This document shows, piece after piece, positions 1 through 8,267 of a stretch of 35,017 bases of DNA; within the stretch, counting starts at the first letter, position 1; each line of letters begins with the position of its first letter. A program made the position numbers and the translations under genes. Source of the DNA: Porphyromonadaceae bacterium UBA7332 (lineage in GTDB: Bacteria > Bacteroidota > Bacteroidia > Bacteroidales > UBA7332); the NCBI GenBank assembly GCA_002471225.1, contig DKPO01000033.1:1-35017 (forward strand). The letters are read 5' to 3'. The notes under the pieces are model-generated. The model searched no databases. It was not told the origin of the DNA and was given only the letters and a program-made list of their open reading frames with translations.

Positions 1-11
1 TGAAGACACTT

Positions 12-1283
12 TTAGTCGTTATAACGGATAATAGTCTGATCGCGGTCAGGTCCTACAGAAACAATTTTAATAGGCACTTCAAGTTGTTCTTCCAAAAATG
101 CAAGGTAGTTATTGAATTCTTCAGGGAATTCATCTTCATTTGTCATTTTTGTCATATCTGTTTTCCAACCTGGAAGTTCAGCGTAAATCGGTTCAACTTC
201 GCCTTCGATACTGTAAGGGAATGCTTCAGTTTCCTCTCCGTCGATTTTGTAAGCAACACACGCTTTGATTGTTTCAATTTGATCTAACACGTCACTTTTC
301 ATCATGATAAGTTGTGTTACGCCATTAATCATAACTGCATATTTTAATGCAACAAGATCAATCCATCCACATCTTCTTGCTCTACCGGTTGTAGATCCGA
401 ACTCATGTCCTTTTTGACGTAGTTCTTCACCCATTTCATCAAATAATTCAGTAGGGAAAGGACCGCTACCTACGCGAGTACAATAAGCTTTGAAAATACC
501 AAAAACTTCACCGATTTTATTCGGAGCGATACCTAAACCTGTACAAGCGCCTGCAGCTACTGTATTAGAAGAAGTAACAAAAGGATAAGAACCAAAGTCA
601 ATATCCAACATTGTTCCTTGAGCACCTTCAGCTAAAACTTTGCGTTCTTCTTTGATAGCAGAGTTGATCATTTGTTCGCTATCAACGAATTTAAAACGTT
701 TTAGTGTATCAAGACCCTCAAACCATACTTTTTCTAATTCAGCAAGATTTGAATAGTCAAAATTGTATGTGTCAAGTATTTGTTTATGTCTGTCAACAGC
801 AGCTTTGTATTTTGCTTCAAAGTTGATGTCAATATCACCTACACGTACTCCGGTACGACTGATTTTATCAGTGTAAGTTGGTCCGATACCTTTAAGAGTA
901 GAGCCAATCTTTTCTTTTCCTTTAGCTTGCTCGTAAGCAGCATCTAAAAGTCTGTGAGTTGGTAAAATCAGGTGTGCTTTTTTTGAAATAAACAATTTAC
1001 CTGTAAGGTCGTGGCCAGCTGTTTCTAATTTGTCGATTTCTGTTTTGAAGATAGCCGGATCCAAAACAACACCATTTCCGATAAGGTTTGCTTTATCTCC
1101 CTGGAAGATACCAGAAGGAATCGTGTGTAATACGAATTTTTTACCATCGAATTCCAATGTATGACCTGCATTAGGTCCACCTTGGAAGCGAGAGATAATA
1201 TCGTAAGAGGGAGTAAGTACGTCTACTACTTTACCTTTACCCTCGTCACCCCATTGAAGGCCTAATAAAACATCAACTTTCAT
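12..1283 (-). CDS. purA: Adenylosuccinate synthetase
   Basis: Catalyses the GTP-dependent joining of IMP and aspartate to adenylosuccinate, the first committed step to AMP, in the cytoplasm. The 423-residue product has the usual length for the family. It opens with the diagnostic loop GLQWGDEGKGKVVD (residues 8-21) holding the catalytic Asp and phosphate-binding glycines. It continues with the IMP-binding motif GGPNAGHT, the segment GSTLKGIGPTYTDK, and the GTP-side motif STTGRARRCGW. The ATG at 1281-1283 puts the loop at its usual distance from the N-terminus. It lies downstream of fur, 52 bp past that gene's terminator, and I see no clear TAnnTTTG box in the gap, so partial read-through from fur is possible. 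The stop codon is 11 bases from the window edge, so any downstream partner is not visible. Confidence 0.98.
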   Translation of the reverse strand: MKVDVLLGLQWGDEGKGKVVDVLTPSYDIISRFQGGPNAGHTLEFDGKKFVLHTIPSGIFQGDKANLIGNGVVLDPAIFKTEIDKLETAGHDLTGKLFISKKAHLILPTHRLLDAAYEQAKGKEKIGSTLKGIGPTYTDKISRTGVRVGDIDINFEAKYKAAVDRHKQILDTYNFDYSNLAELEKVWFEGLDTLKRFKFVDSEQMINSAIKEERKVLAEGAQGTMLDIDFGSYPFVTSSNTVAAGACTGLGIAPNKIGEVFGIFKAYCTRVGSGPFPTELFDEMGEELRQKGHEFGSTTGRARRCGWIDLVALKYAVMINGVTQLIMMKSDVLDQIETIKACVAYKIDGEETEAFPYSIEGEVEPIYAELPGWKTDMTKMTNEDEFPEEFNNYLAFLEEQLEVPIKIVSVGPDRDQTIIRYND

Positions 1284-1334
1284 AGAAAATATATTTTAAA
1301 AATGAGATAATAGTTTCAGATTAAAACAAAAAAA

Positions 1335-1362
1335 AATAATCCACCGATGACTGTGGATTATT
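1335..1362 (-). terminator. Rho-independent terminator of the fur gene
   Basis: Perfect 10-bp stem (1335-1344 with 1353-1362) around an 8-nt loop. The + strand has an A-run just to its left (1328-1336), giving the T-run in the leftward transcript. The stop codon of the Fur-family gene at 1358-1360 lies inside the first arm, so termination is coupled closely to the end of translation. Confidence 0.8.
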
Positions 1363-1819
1363 TATTCTTTGAAGCTTTACGAGAACATTTTCCACAAATA
1401 CCATAAATGTAGAGGCTATAATGACTCATCGTAAATCGAGGTAGCTTTTTCGCGCTTATAACCTCTTTTACTCCTGTATCTTTTAATTCTTTGATTGTGC
1501 CGCAAACTGTGCAAATTAGATGATGATGCGTATCAACATTGTAAGCGCGTTCATAGTGGGCATTGTTGCCGAAGCGGTGGCGAACTACCAAATTCGCATC
1601 GACTAAAAGTTCCATTGTATTATATAGTGTAGCTTTGCTTACTACATGATGCTCTTTGTTGATTGCATTGTATAATGATTCGATATCGAAATGGTCTTCT
1701 TTCGATTCGTAGATGAATTGTAGGATTGTGTAACGTTCAATAGTACGTCTGTGTCCATTGTTCGTTAAGTAATCTGTCAATTCACGCTTCACTTTATCTA
1801 TAATGCTTTCTTCTTGCAT
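1358..1819 (-). CDS. fur: Fur-family metal- or peroxide-responsive transcriptional repressor
   Basis: A 153-residue winged-helix regulator of the Fur/PerR/Zur superfamily, of standard length. The N-terminal half carries the DNA-binding domain (roughly residues 18-85, including the helix around SKATLYNTMELL). The C-terminal half is the metal-binding dimerisation domain, with the motif HHHLICTVCG (residues 98-107). Two Cys pairs, C103/C106 and C142/C145, form the typical structural Zn site. Sequence alone does not separate Fur (Fe2+) from PerR (H2O2). It has a well-spaced Bacteroidota promoter 23 bp upstream, overlapped by an imperfect inverted repeat that could be its own operator. Its terminator covers its stop codon. 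purA follows on the same strand. Confidence 0.93.
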   Translation of the reverse strand: MQEESIIDKVKRELTDYLTNNGHRRTIERYTILQFIYESKEDHFDIESLYNAINKEHHVVSKATLYNTMELLVDANLVVRHRFGNNAHYERAYNVDTHHHLICTVCGTIKELKDTGVKEVISAKKLPRFTMSHYSLYIYGICGKCSRKASKNK

Positions 1820-1841
1820 GTCTTTGTTTTCAATTATGCTT

Positions 1842-1872
1842 CAAAAATACAATGATTTTAGGAAATAACAAA
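1842..1872 (-). promoter_or_regulatory. Promoter of the fur gene
   Basis: On the minus strand the -7 box is TATTTTTG (1842-1849, matching TAnnTTTG) and the -33 box is TTTG (1869-1872). The spacer is exactly 19 nt, which fits the Bacteroides-type consensus. The ATG of fur is 23 bp further on. The promoter sits against the stop codon of the upstream alkylation-repair gene. Confidence 0.7.
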
Positions 1873-1880
1873 ATTAATGT
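1849..1880. promoter_or_regulatory. Candidate operator in the fur promoter
   Basis: Imperfect inverted repeat ACAATGATTTT - 10 nt - AAAATTAATGT (1849-1859 and 1870-1880), 9 of 11 positions complementary. It spans the region between the -7 and -33 boxes. AT-rich dyads of this kind are bound by Fur-family repressors, so autoregulation is a reasonable inference, but the match to a classical Fur or Per box is loose. Confidence 0.35.
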
Positions 1881-2533
1881 CAGGCGTAATAAGAATATTC
1901 TGTCTTTATCTCTTCTATTACACTGCCTGATAGTTTATTATTTTCGTTATTTATTTTTTCAAGTATATGAAGTCTGGTTGATAAATCTTTTCTTCCAAGT
2001 CGTTTTACCGCATTTAATGATAATGAGAATAAAGTAGTATTCTCATTTCTTAAATCCCGGATCAATGAAGGTAGAAGAGAATCTAATTCGGAAACACTCA
2101 AATCATGACCTTTTATAAGTAGTCTTACTAAAAGCAGATGTGCTGTCATACGGGTATGTACATCATTACTGTTATTCCATTCAAACATTAGATCTTTTGC
2201 GTAAGGCAGCTCTACGAATAGATTCATAGTTGCCTGCTCAGCGATTTCAAGTTTGTCAATGAGGCTAACCCATTCTTCAGCTTTTTCTCTCGGAAACTCA
2301 TTTGCAGGCCAAATAAGTGTGGCAACAATTTTACTTTCACGTACATTCTCCTTAAACAAATAATCAGCGAGTTCCGGGTTTGGATTGAATTTCGCTGCAA
2401 TTTTTTTTATTGTCGGTAAAGAGACTCCAAAGTTTAGCTTATAGTCTATTCCGCTTTTACGCATGCTTGTAGAAACATCTCCATTCATCGCAAGACGGAA
2501 GCTTTTTTTGAGCTCTCTGATTGTATTTTGCAT
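1880..2533 (-). CDS. DNA alkylation repair protein, AlkD-like HEAT-repeat family
   Basis: A 217-residue all-helical protein matching the DNA alkylation repair (AlkC/AlkD, DUF1061) family of small HEAT-repeat glycosylases that excise alkylated bases such as N3- and N7-alkylpurines. Visible hallmarks are the N-terminal segment MNGDVSTSMRKSGIDYKLNFG followed by GVSLPTIKKIAAKF, and the motif RESKIVATLIWPANEFPREKAEEW of the central HEAT repeats, both typical of this family in Bacteroidales. Start ATG at 2531-2533 lies 33 bp from a -7-like box (2567-2574). It is followed 60 bp later by the Fur-family gene and preceded by the terminator of the Ca2+-ATPase gene, so it is probably a single-gene unit. 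The glycosylase activity is inferred from the family. Confidence 0.85.
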   Translation of the reverse strand: MQNTIRELKKSFRLAMNGDVSTSMRKSGIDYKLNFGVSLPTIKKIAAKFNPNPELADYLFKENVRESKIVATLIWPANEFPREKAEEWVSLIDKLEIAEQATMNLFVELPYAKDLMFEWNNSNDVHTRMTAHLLLVRLLIKGHDLSVSELDSLLPSLIRDLRNENTTLFSLSLNAVKRLGRKDLSTRLHILEKINNENNKLSGSVIEEIKTEYSYYA

Positions 2534-2566
2534 ATTCGGGATTTCAATTATTCAATATTCTATCTA

Positions 2567-2574
2567 CAAAGATA
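2567..2574 (-). promoter_or_regulatory. Candidate -7 box of the AlkD-like gene
   Basis: Minus-strand TATCTTTG matches the Bacteroidota TAnnTTTG consensus, 33 bp upstream of the start codon. No good TTTG -33 element is seen at 19-21 bp, since the preceding DNA is the terminator hairpin of the upstream gene. Confidence 0.5.
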
Positions 2575-2575
2575 T

Positions 2576-2615
2576 AAAAAAAGAGGAGAACTACTTTTAT
2601 GTATTTCTCCTCTTT
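2576..2615 (-). terminator. Rho-independent terminator of the Ca2+-ATPase gene
   Basis: Perfect 11-bp stem, AAAGAGGAGAA at 2580-2590 pairing with 2605-2615, with a 14-nt loop. An A-run on the + strand (2576-2582) supplies the T-run of the leftward transcript. It lies 14 bp past the stop codon. Confidence 0.85.
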
Positions 2616-2629
2616 AATTTATAATTGAA

Positions 2630-5263
2630 TTATTTCTTGAAAAAACGAACGATCTCGCCTATCCATAATACTACAGATGTTCCGGCTATGATTTTTATCC
2701 AGTCATTTATACTGATAGGCACTGTACGGAAGACTTCACCACCAAATTGAACAATGAGTATCTGTCCAAAAAGAATAACTAAAGCTACTACAATAAAACC
2801 TCTGCTTTGTGCTAAGTTCTTAAATGCTGACTGTCCGGTTTCAAATGCTTTTGCATTGAATAGGTTCCAGAATTGCAGCATGACGAATATAGTGAAAAAG
2901 ACGGATAATTTATATTCAGTCAGACCTCCGTTGTAATTGGTAAACCAATAAAGGATTCCTAATAGTACAATGACAAAAATAATACCTACTGAGAGAATAA
3001 AGGTTGTCATTTTAGGACTGATAATAAAATCAGTACTCTTTCTGGGCTTACGATCCATGACCTTAATGTTAGGAGGTAATGATGCTAAAGCACCAGCTGC
3101 AAAGGTATCCATAATCAGGTTCACCCATAACATTTGAGTAACTGTAAGTGGCAACTCGGTTCCGAAAATAGATCCAATCAATACGATGATCATCGCAACT
3201 ACGTTAATCGTGAGCTGGAAAACCATGAAGCGTTGAATATTTTCATAAAGAGATCGGCCCCACATAACAGCGGTTGCAATACTGTTAAATGAATCATCCA
3301 GAAGTGTAATGTCACTGGCTTCTTTAGCAACAGACGTTCCTGTTCCCATTGATAGTCCGACATTAGCAAAATTAAGGGCAGGAGCGTCATTCGTGCCATC
3401 TCCGGTTACAGCAACTACCTGATCTTTTTGCTGAAGTAGTTGAACTAAGCGTTGTTTGTCTGTCGGACGGGCACGCGACATGATTTTCAGTTCTAATACA
3501 CGATCTAGAGCTTCGGCATCTGTCAAGGCTTCAAATTCTGCACCTGTAATATGATTGCGGTCCGTATCCTCAGGTTTCCATAAGCCGATTTGTCGTCCGA
3601 TTTCTTTTGCAGTTCCCGGGGTATCGCCGGTTACAATTTTAACAGAAATACCGGCACTCATACAGCGGGTAACTGCATCAGGTACGTCTTGTCTTACAGG
3701 GTCGGCAATAGCAACGACACCAAAAAAGATCATACCATCTGTTACTAACTCCTCTATAGTGCGTTTATCATCAGCGTTAATTTCTTTGTATGCAAATCCT
3801 AAAGTACGCATCGCTTTATTTTGATAAGCGAGTAGTTGTTCTTCAGTTTTAGATACGTAGCTTTCAATTGGCTCGTTGCCGTTTGCAGTATAAGCAAGCT
3901 TAGAAACTGCAAGTAACTTTTCAGGAGCTCCTTTAATATATAGTACACGTTTGCCTAAAGAAGGCGATTCAACAATAGTACCCATATATTTTCGTTCAGT
4001 CGAGAATGGTAGTTGATCATAAACAGGGATACTATCTCTTAATTGCATATAATCAATATCCTGCTGTTTTAGCCAAAGCAGTAAAGCACCTTCTGTCGGA
4101 TTACCGATAGGTTTTATATTATTCGGATCGGTAGTATCAAGAAAAGCAGTCGTATTACTAGCTATACTTTCCAATAAGATTGATGTAGACTCGGTTCCCG
4201 GATTCAAATTACCATCAGGTAAAGAGAAAAACAGAGTATCGGCAAGACGCATTTGGTTTTGTGTCAGAGTACCTGTTTTATCTGTACAGATAACAGTAGT
4301 CGCACCCATTGTTTCTGAAGCATGCATTTTACGAACCAGATTGTTCGTTTTTAGCATACGACGCATATTAAGCGCTAAACTCAATGTGACACTCATTGGT
4401 AGTCCTTCAGGGACAGATACAGCAATAAGTGTAACGGCAACCATAAAGTATTGTAATAGGCGAGCGGCTCCGTCAAGTGTTAGGAAATCAACATCTCCAC
4501 GAATGAAGTCTTTAGCGACAAGAGCTATAAATGTCATAGCTGCTAAGCCGAATCCAATCTTACCAATTAAAGAAGCAAGCTTGTCAAGTTGTTTTGTTAA
4601 AGGTGTTTTTTCTTCTACTGTAGCAGTTGACTCTTTGGCAACTTTTCCGTACTCAGTAGAATCACCCACTAACTTAACCTGCATAACTCCATGACCGGCA
4701 ATGACTGTCGTTCCTCTTTTTACTTCATTAGCCGCATAAGTAGTATCATGTTCGGATTCTTCGGGATTGAGCATTTTGTCAACCATTAGTTCACCTGTAA
4801 GGGCAGACTCGTTAACTTGCATAGATGTCGCCTCTAAAAGAATACCGTCAGCGGGAATTTCTTCACCAGTATCAAGTAATACAATATCTCCAACGACGAT
4901 ATCTTTCTTAGGAATTTCTATAATATTGCCATGTCTCATGACTTTTACGGCATTGTCATCATTGACCTGATTCAGTAAGTCGAATTTCTTATTCGCATCA
5001 ACTTCAAACCAGAATCCGACAACTGTAGCCAGGATAATAGCAAAGAACAAGCCAATTGTTTCTGCATAGTGTCCATTTGTTAATGATATACCAAACGAAA
5101 CAGCAGCAGCAACCAGTAAAACTCTGATGATAGGATCTTGAAATTTTTCGAGGAATAATTTCCAAAGAGATTCTCTTTTAGGAGGTGTGAGAATATTATC
5201 TCCGTGTTTAGCTCGGCTCTCCAGAACTTCTTTGTCTGTAAGACCAACCCATTTTTGTGACAT
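2630..5263 (-). CDS. Calcium-translocating P-type ATPase, PMCA-like
   Basis: An 877-residue P2-type cation pump predicted to export Ca2+ across the inner membrane with ATP. Order of domains: N-terminal cation ATPase domain (1-75), first membrane hairpin (about 47-90), actuator domain with TGE at 156-158, the membrane helix with VPEGLP (284-289) that forms part of the cation site in SERCA/PMCA pumps, the phosphorylation motif D328KTGTLT, the nucleotide domain with KGAPE, the hinge motif TGDGTNDAPAL, and a C-terminal block of membrane helices ending in VRFFKK. PEGLP and the sequence order favour Ca2+ over Na+/K+ or Mg2+, but specificity is by homology. It stands alone between two hairpin regions, just downstream of the V-type ATPase operon, so the two ion pumps lie side by side. 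Confidence 0.93.
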   Translation of the reverse strand: MSQKWVGLTDKEVLESRAKHGDNILTPPKRESLWKLFLEKFQDPIIRVLLVAAAVSFGISLTNGHYAETIGLFFAIILATVVGFWFEVDANKKFDLLNQVNDDNAVKVMRHGNIIEIPKKDIVVGDIVLLDTGEEIPADGILLEATSMQVNESALTGELMVDKMLNPEESEHDTTYAANEVKRGTTVIAGHGVMQVKLVGDSTEYGKVAKESTATVEEKTPLTKQLDKLASLIGKIGFGLAAMTFIALVAKDFIRGDVDFLTLDGAARLLQYFMVAVTLIAVSVPEGLPMSVTLSLALNMRRMLKTNNLVRKMHASETMGATTVICTDKTGTLTQNQMRLADTLFFSLPDGNLNPGTESTSILLESIASNTTAFLDTTDPNNIKPIGNPTEGALLLWLKQQDIDYMQLRDSIPVYDQLPFSTERKYMGTIVESPSLGKRVLYIKGAPEKLLAVSKLAYTANGNEPIESYVSKTEEQLLAYQNKAMRTLGFAYKEINADDKRTIEELVTDGMIFFGVVAIADPVRQDVPDAVTRCMSAGISVKIVTGDTPGTAKEIGRQIGLWKPEDTDRNHITGAEFEALTDAEALDRVLELKIMSRARPTDKQRLVQLLQQKDQVVAVTGDGTNDAPALNFANVGLSMGTGTSVAKEASDITLLDDSFNSIATAVMWGRSLYENIQRFMVFQLTINVVAMIIVLIGSIFGTELPLTVTQMLWVNLIMDTFAAGALASLPPNIKVMDRKPRKSTDFIISPKMTTFILSVGIIFVIVLLGILYWFTNYNGGLTEYKLSVFFTIFVMLQFWNLFNAKAFETGQSAFKNLAQSRGFIVVALVILFGQILIVQFGGEVFRTVPISINDWIKIIAGTSVVLWIGEIVRFFKK

Positions 5264-5290
5264 ATCAGTTTAGTGTTTATTTAAATGATT

Positions 5291-5354
5291 AAAGAGTACC
5301 CCTATATTAACATATAAGAGCACTCTTTTGATCATATAAGTTATATAATAACTT
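5291..5354 (-). other. Weak hairpins after the V-type ATPase operon
   Basis: Two short inverted repeats follow the ntpK stop codon on the leftward strand: a 7-bp stem with a 3-nt loop (5338-5344 with 5348-5354) and a 7-bp stem AAAGAGT/ACTCTTT (5291-5297 with 5322-5328). Neither has a proper T-run, so termination before the Ca2+-ATPase gene may be leaky. I see no TAnnTTTG box for the Ca2+-ATPase gene in this gap. Confidence 0.3.
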
Positions 5355-5359
5355 TTGGT

Positions 5360-5806
5360 TTAAAGTGAACCACCAACAAGAATAACGATCAATAGACCAA
5401 GGATAGCATAAAGCTCAGGGAATACAGCTAATACCATAGTGTATCCAAACACGTTATGTCCTGATCCGATTGCTGAAATACCGTTTGCACAAATTTGAGC
5501 CTGACGGATAGAAGAGAAAAGACCTACTAGTCCAAGAGCTAATCCAGCGCCAAAAATAGCAGATGCTTGTCCCATAGTAATTGTAGCTACCAAGAAGCTT
5601 TTCATCAAGAAATAACCTACGAATCCGTATAAACCTTGAGAACTTGGAAGTGCACAAAGTGCGATATATGATCCAGATGCTTCCGGATTTTTCTTAGTTG
5701 CACCAACAGCTGCATTACCTGCAATCGTTACACCATAACAGCTACCGATACCAGTAAGACCAATCATCAAAGCAATTCCTAAATAAGCTAATAAAATAGG
5801 TTCCAT
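5360..5806 (-). CDS. ntpK: V-type ATP synthase subunit K (membrane ring c subunit)
   Basis: A 148-residue, four-helix proteolipid that forms the rotating membrane ring of the V/A-type ATPase and carries the coupling ion. It is built of two related hairpins: the first ends with ALPSSQGLYGFV (52-63), and the second has the essential acid in VFPELYAI (E131). Compared with Enterococcus hirae NtpK, the Na+ ligands L61, T64, Q65, Q110 and E139 map with a constant offset of 8 to L53, S56, Q57, Q102 and E131, so all Na+-site groups are present. It is the last gene of the operon, 50 bp after ntpI. Na+ coupling is inferred from these residues. Confidence 0.96.
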   Translation of the reverse strand: MEPILLAYLGIALMIGLTGIGSCYGVTIAGNAAVGATKKNPEASGSYIALCALPSSQGLYGFVGYFLMKSFLVATITMGQASAIFGAGLALGLVGLFSSIRQAQICANGISAIGSGHNVFGYTMVLAVFPELYAILGLLIVILVGGSL

Positions 5807-5856
5807 AATTTTCTAATTTAATGTATTCTGAAATAATTTTTTAATCACTGAAAGAT

Positions 5857-7650
5857 TTATTTTTTTAATGGTTTGTAAGGTTTTCCTCCACCTTCAAATC
5901 CGGCATTTTTGTAAAATTCGACGAATGTCAAACGTAATGGGTGAATAAATGCCCCTAATATTGTAAGAATAAATGCAATCGTATGACCAACTAATAAAAT
6001 TAAGATCATAACAATAATTTTTACTCCCGGAATATCAGGACTCATATCAACTGAAAGCTGATTGAAGACATTTCCTAAAATACCACCTGTCAAACCTAAT
6101 GCAAAAAGTCGGATGTATGAAAGTAAGTCTCCAAGTACACCAGTTGCCATATTATAAGCATTCCATAAAGCCAGCCCAATATTTAAGAAAATATTACTGT
6201 CCGGAGAATTATAAAATACAGCACCTAAAGCACCGGTTCCTAATAGAGCGTAACTGAAGTAATCAACAACTTTTGGCGCTTCTATTTTTAACTCAGGAAA
6301 ACCAACCAATACTAATAAAGACAGAAGGATGAAAATCCATCCGATACGGCCAATTGCGTATTTAAATCCTTTTTGTTTAGCAAGATTGGCTGCATTCAAA
6401 CACATACCGAACATTACCTGAATACCTCCGAGAACAATTGATAATGTCATTAAATTATCCATTGATAAGAAGTAATCGCGGAATTTTGCTAACGCAGGCA
6501 CTTGTGCCAGTTCGATACCGAAGAATGTCCCGGAAAGAATACCAAATAAAATAGCTCCACCTCCAAGGAACAGACCTAAATTACAGTAGTCTTTAAATTT
6601 AGGCATCTTCCATTTTGCAATCAGACAGATAAGTATGATTAAAAGTCCGTAACCTGCATCACCCGTACAGAATCCAAAGAAAAGGATAAAGAATGGGGCA
6701 AGGTAAGGTGTAAGATCTAATTCACCATAATTAGGCAACGAGAATATTTTGGTAATTGGTTCAAATAATTTAGAAAACCAATTGTTTTTTAATTGTACAG
6801 GTGGGTTTTCACCAGGTTGTACATCTGCAACTTCATAATAAATGGATTTGCTTTCAAAATATTGCTCAATTTTTTCTGCCTTGTCAGCAGGAATCCATCC
6901 TTCAAGAAGCATTACCTTACTATCTGCATAGCTTTCTGTATCTAAAACAACTTTAGTAAACTCAATTTTACTGTTAAGTTTAGATAGAGCTCTTTCCATA
7001 GATGGCAACTGATGATTTGCTACTTGTTTGATGCTATCATCAAGTTCCTGAAGTGATTGATCTACTGTTCTTAAATCAGCTGCAATTTCTGAAAGTGACT
7101 GATTCGGAAGCTTGACTTTCTCAGCATCGATTTCAATATCACCTTTAGATATCGTAATGAAATAATAGTTGCTTCCCACATCAGCGATGAGTATCGCATT
7201 GAAATCATCTACCCATTGTTGCTGAAAGTTTCTTCCCGGACAAGTATAGAAATTGATGTTGTAACCAACGTCTTTTAATTTGTCGATAGAATCTTTTTTA
7301 AAGTCACCCCAAATGCTTAATTGTTCAGCTTCTTTCTGAAGAGTCAATTTTTGCTGGTTGAGTTTGTCTTTTTTGGCAATAATGGAATCTACACTTTCAA
7401 TTGCATCATCTAAACTAAAATTCAGAATAAGTTTAGTAGGTGCATTCTCGTCTCTGTAATGAGTTAAGAGTTTGATCGTCTCTTTTGCTTTTGCCGATTC
7501 CAATAAATAGGATTCAAGTTCCGTATCGTCTTCACCACCTTTGTTCTTTTCTATCACATGAAGAATACCTAATTCACGAATATCATTTAATATATCCATG
7601 TATTCTTTGTGATAAACCAAGAAGGTTATTTTTTTCATTGTAGTTACCAT
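5857..7650 (-). CDS. ntpI: V-type ATP synthase subunit I (membrane stator subunit a)
   Basis: A 597-residue stator subunit that holds the two half-channels for the coupling ion and anchors the peripheral stalk. The N-terminal half (about 1-300) is soluble and rich in coiled coil, beginning MKKITFLVYHKEYMDIL. The C-terminal half is a series of membrane helices with the conserved segments FFGFCTGDAGYGLL and GLTGGILGNVFN, and the family-typical end FIHPLRLTFVEFYKNAGFEG. The chosen start (7650) overlaps the end of ntpD by 7 nt; an alternative ATG at residue 5 (7638) would give a protein shorter by four residues. Translational coupling with ntpD is likely. Slightly shorter than the 650-residue forms of other bacteria. 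Confidence 0.95.
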   Translation of the reverse strand: MVTTMKKITFLVYHKEYMDILNDIRELGILHVIEKNKGGEDDTELESYLLESAKAKETIKLLTHYRDENAPTKLILNFSLDDAIESVDSIIAKKDKLNQQKLTLQKEAEQLSIWGDFKKDSIDKLKDVGYNINFYTCPGRNFQQQWVDDFNAILIADVGSNYYFITISKGDIEIDAEKVKLPNQSLSEIAADLRTVDQSLQELDDSIKQVANHQLPSMERALSKLNSKIEFTKVVLDTESYADSKVMLLEGWIPADKAEKIEQYFESKSIYYEVADVQPGENPPVQLKNNWFSKLFEPITKIFSLPNYGELDLTPYLAPFFILFFGFCTGDAGYGLLIILICLIAKWKMPKFKDYCNLGLFLGGGAILFGILSGTFFGIELAQVPALAKFRDYFLSMDNLMTLSIVLGGIQVMFGMCLNAANLAKQKGFKYAIGRIGWIFILLSLLVLVGFPELKIEAPKVVDYFSYALLGTGALGAVFYNSPDSNIFLNIGLALWNAYNMATGVLGDLLSYIRLFALGLTGGILGNVFNQLSVDMSPDIPGVKIIVMILILLVGHTIAFILTILGAFIHPLRLTFVEFYKNAGFEGGGKPYKPLKK

Positions 7651-8255
7651 ACGTCACCCTCCTCTAATGTTTGTCCCTGACGCGATTTCATAATCTTCTG
7701 AGACGATTTGGATAGATTTTCTTCATCTTCCATGAATCGTTTGATCTTACGTATTGCGTCCTGGTATCCTGGAATTTGCACTTTTTCAAAAAGGTTTACT
7801 TTCTGGGTAGTCTTTTTACGGGCATGATCAAGAAGATGTAATTTCATTTCATGAAAATCTCTTTCAATTCCCGTCTTAGCTAAGTCCTGAAGTAAAGCAA
7901 TTCCATCCAGATACCACTTCGGACTATTGAACAAACTGAAGTTATGAACTTCAAAAGTGATATCTTCTAACAACGGAATTCGTACTCCAGCAATTTTTTT
8001 GACACCCAAGTCAACACCTTTTATCTTTACAAGAGAGGCATCAAACTCATTCCACAAAGCAAACATGCTTTCATAGCCTTTAATTTGCTGCTCTAATTGT
8101 TTATCGAGCTCATGCACTTCATCTTTGGATTTTTTCACTTCCATACGTAAGGCACTTTCCTTACTTTTGATAGTAGGCAAGGCCTTTACACGTATTTTAA
8201 GCTGTTTCTCCAGAAGTTGAAGCGATGTTTTGTTATATTGAAATTTGATTGCCAT
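7644..8255 (-). CDS. ntpD: V-type ATP synthase subunit D (central rotor shaft)
   Basis: The 203-residue central shaft subunit, a long antiparallel coiled coil that turns inside the A3B3 head and links it to the membrane ring. The N-terminal helix begins IKFQYNKTSLQLLEKQLKI, and the C-terminal helix includes the pattern KVNLFEKVQIPGYQDAIRKI, which is the subunit D signature (NALE...IP) near the C-terminus. Length is normal for the family. It begins 12 bp after ntpB and overlaps ntpI. With no subunit F or C gene in the operon, this shaft must reach the ring in another way or with the help of another protein. Confidence 0.94.
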   Translation of the reverse strand: MAIKFQYNKTSLQLLEKQLKIRVKALPTIKSKESALRMEVKKSKDEVHELDKQLEQQIKGYESMFALWNEFDASLVKIKGVDLGVKKIAGVRIPLLEDITFEVHNFSLFNSPKWYLDGIALLQDLAKTGIERDFHEMKLHLLDHARKKTTQKVNLFEKVQIPGYQDAIRKIKRFMEDEENLSKSSQKIMKSRQGQTLEEGDVW

Positions 8256-8267
8256 AATTTGTACGGA

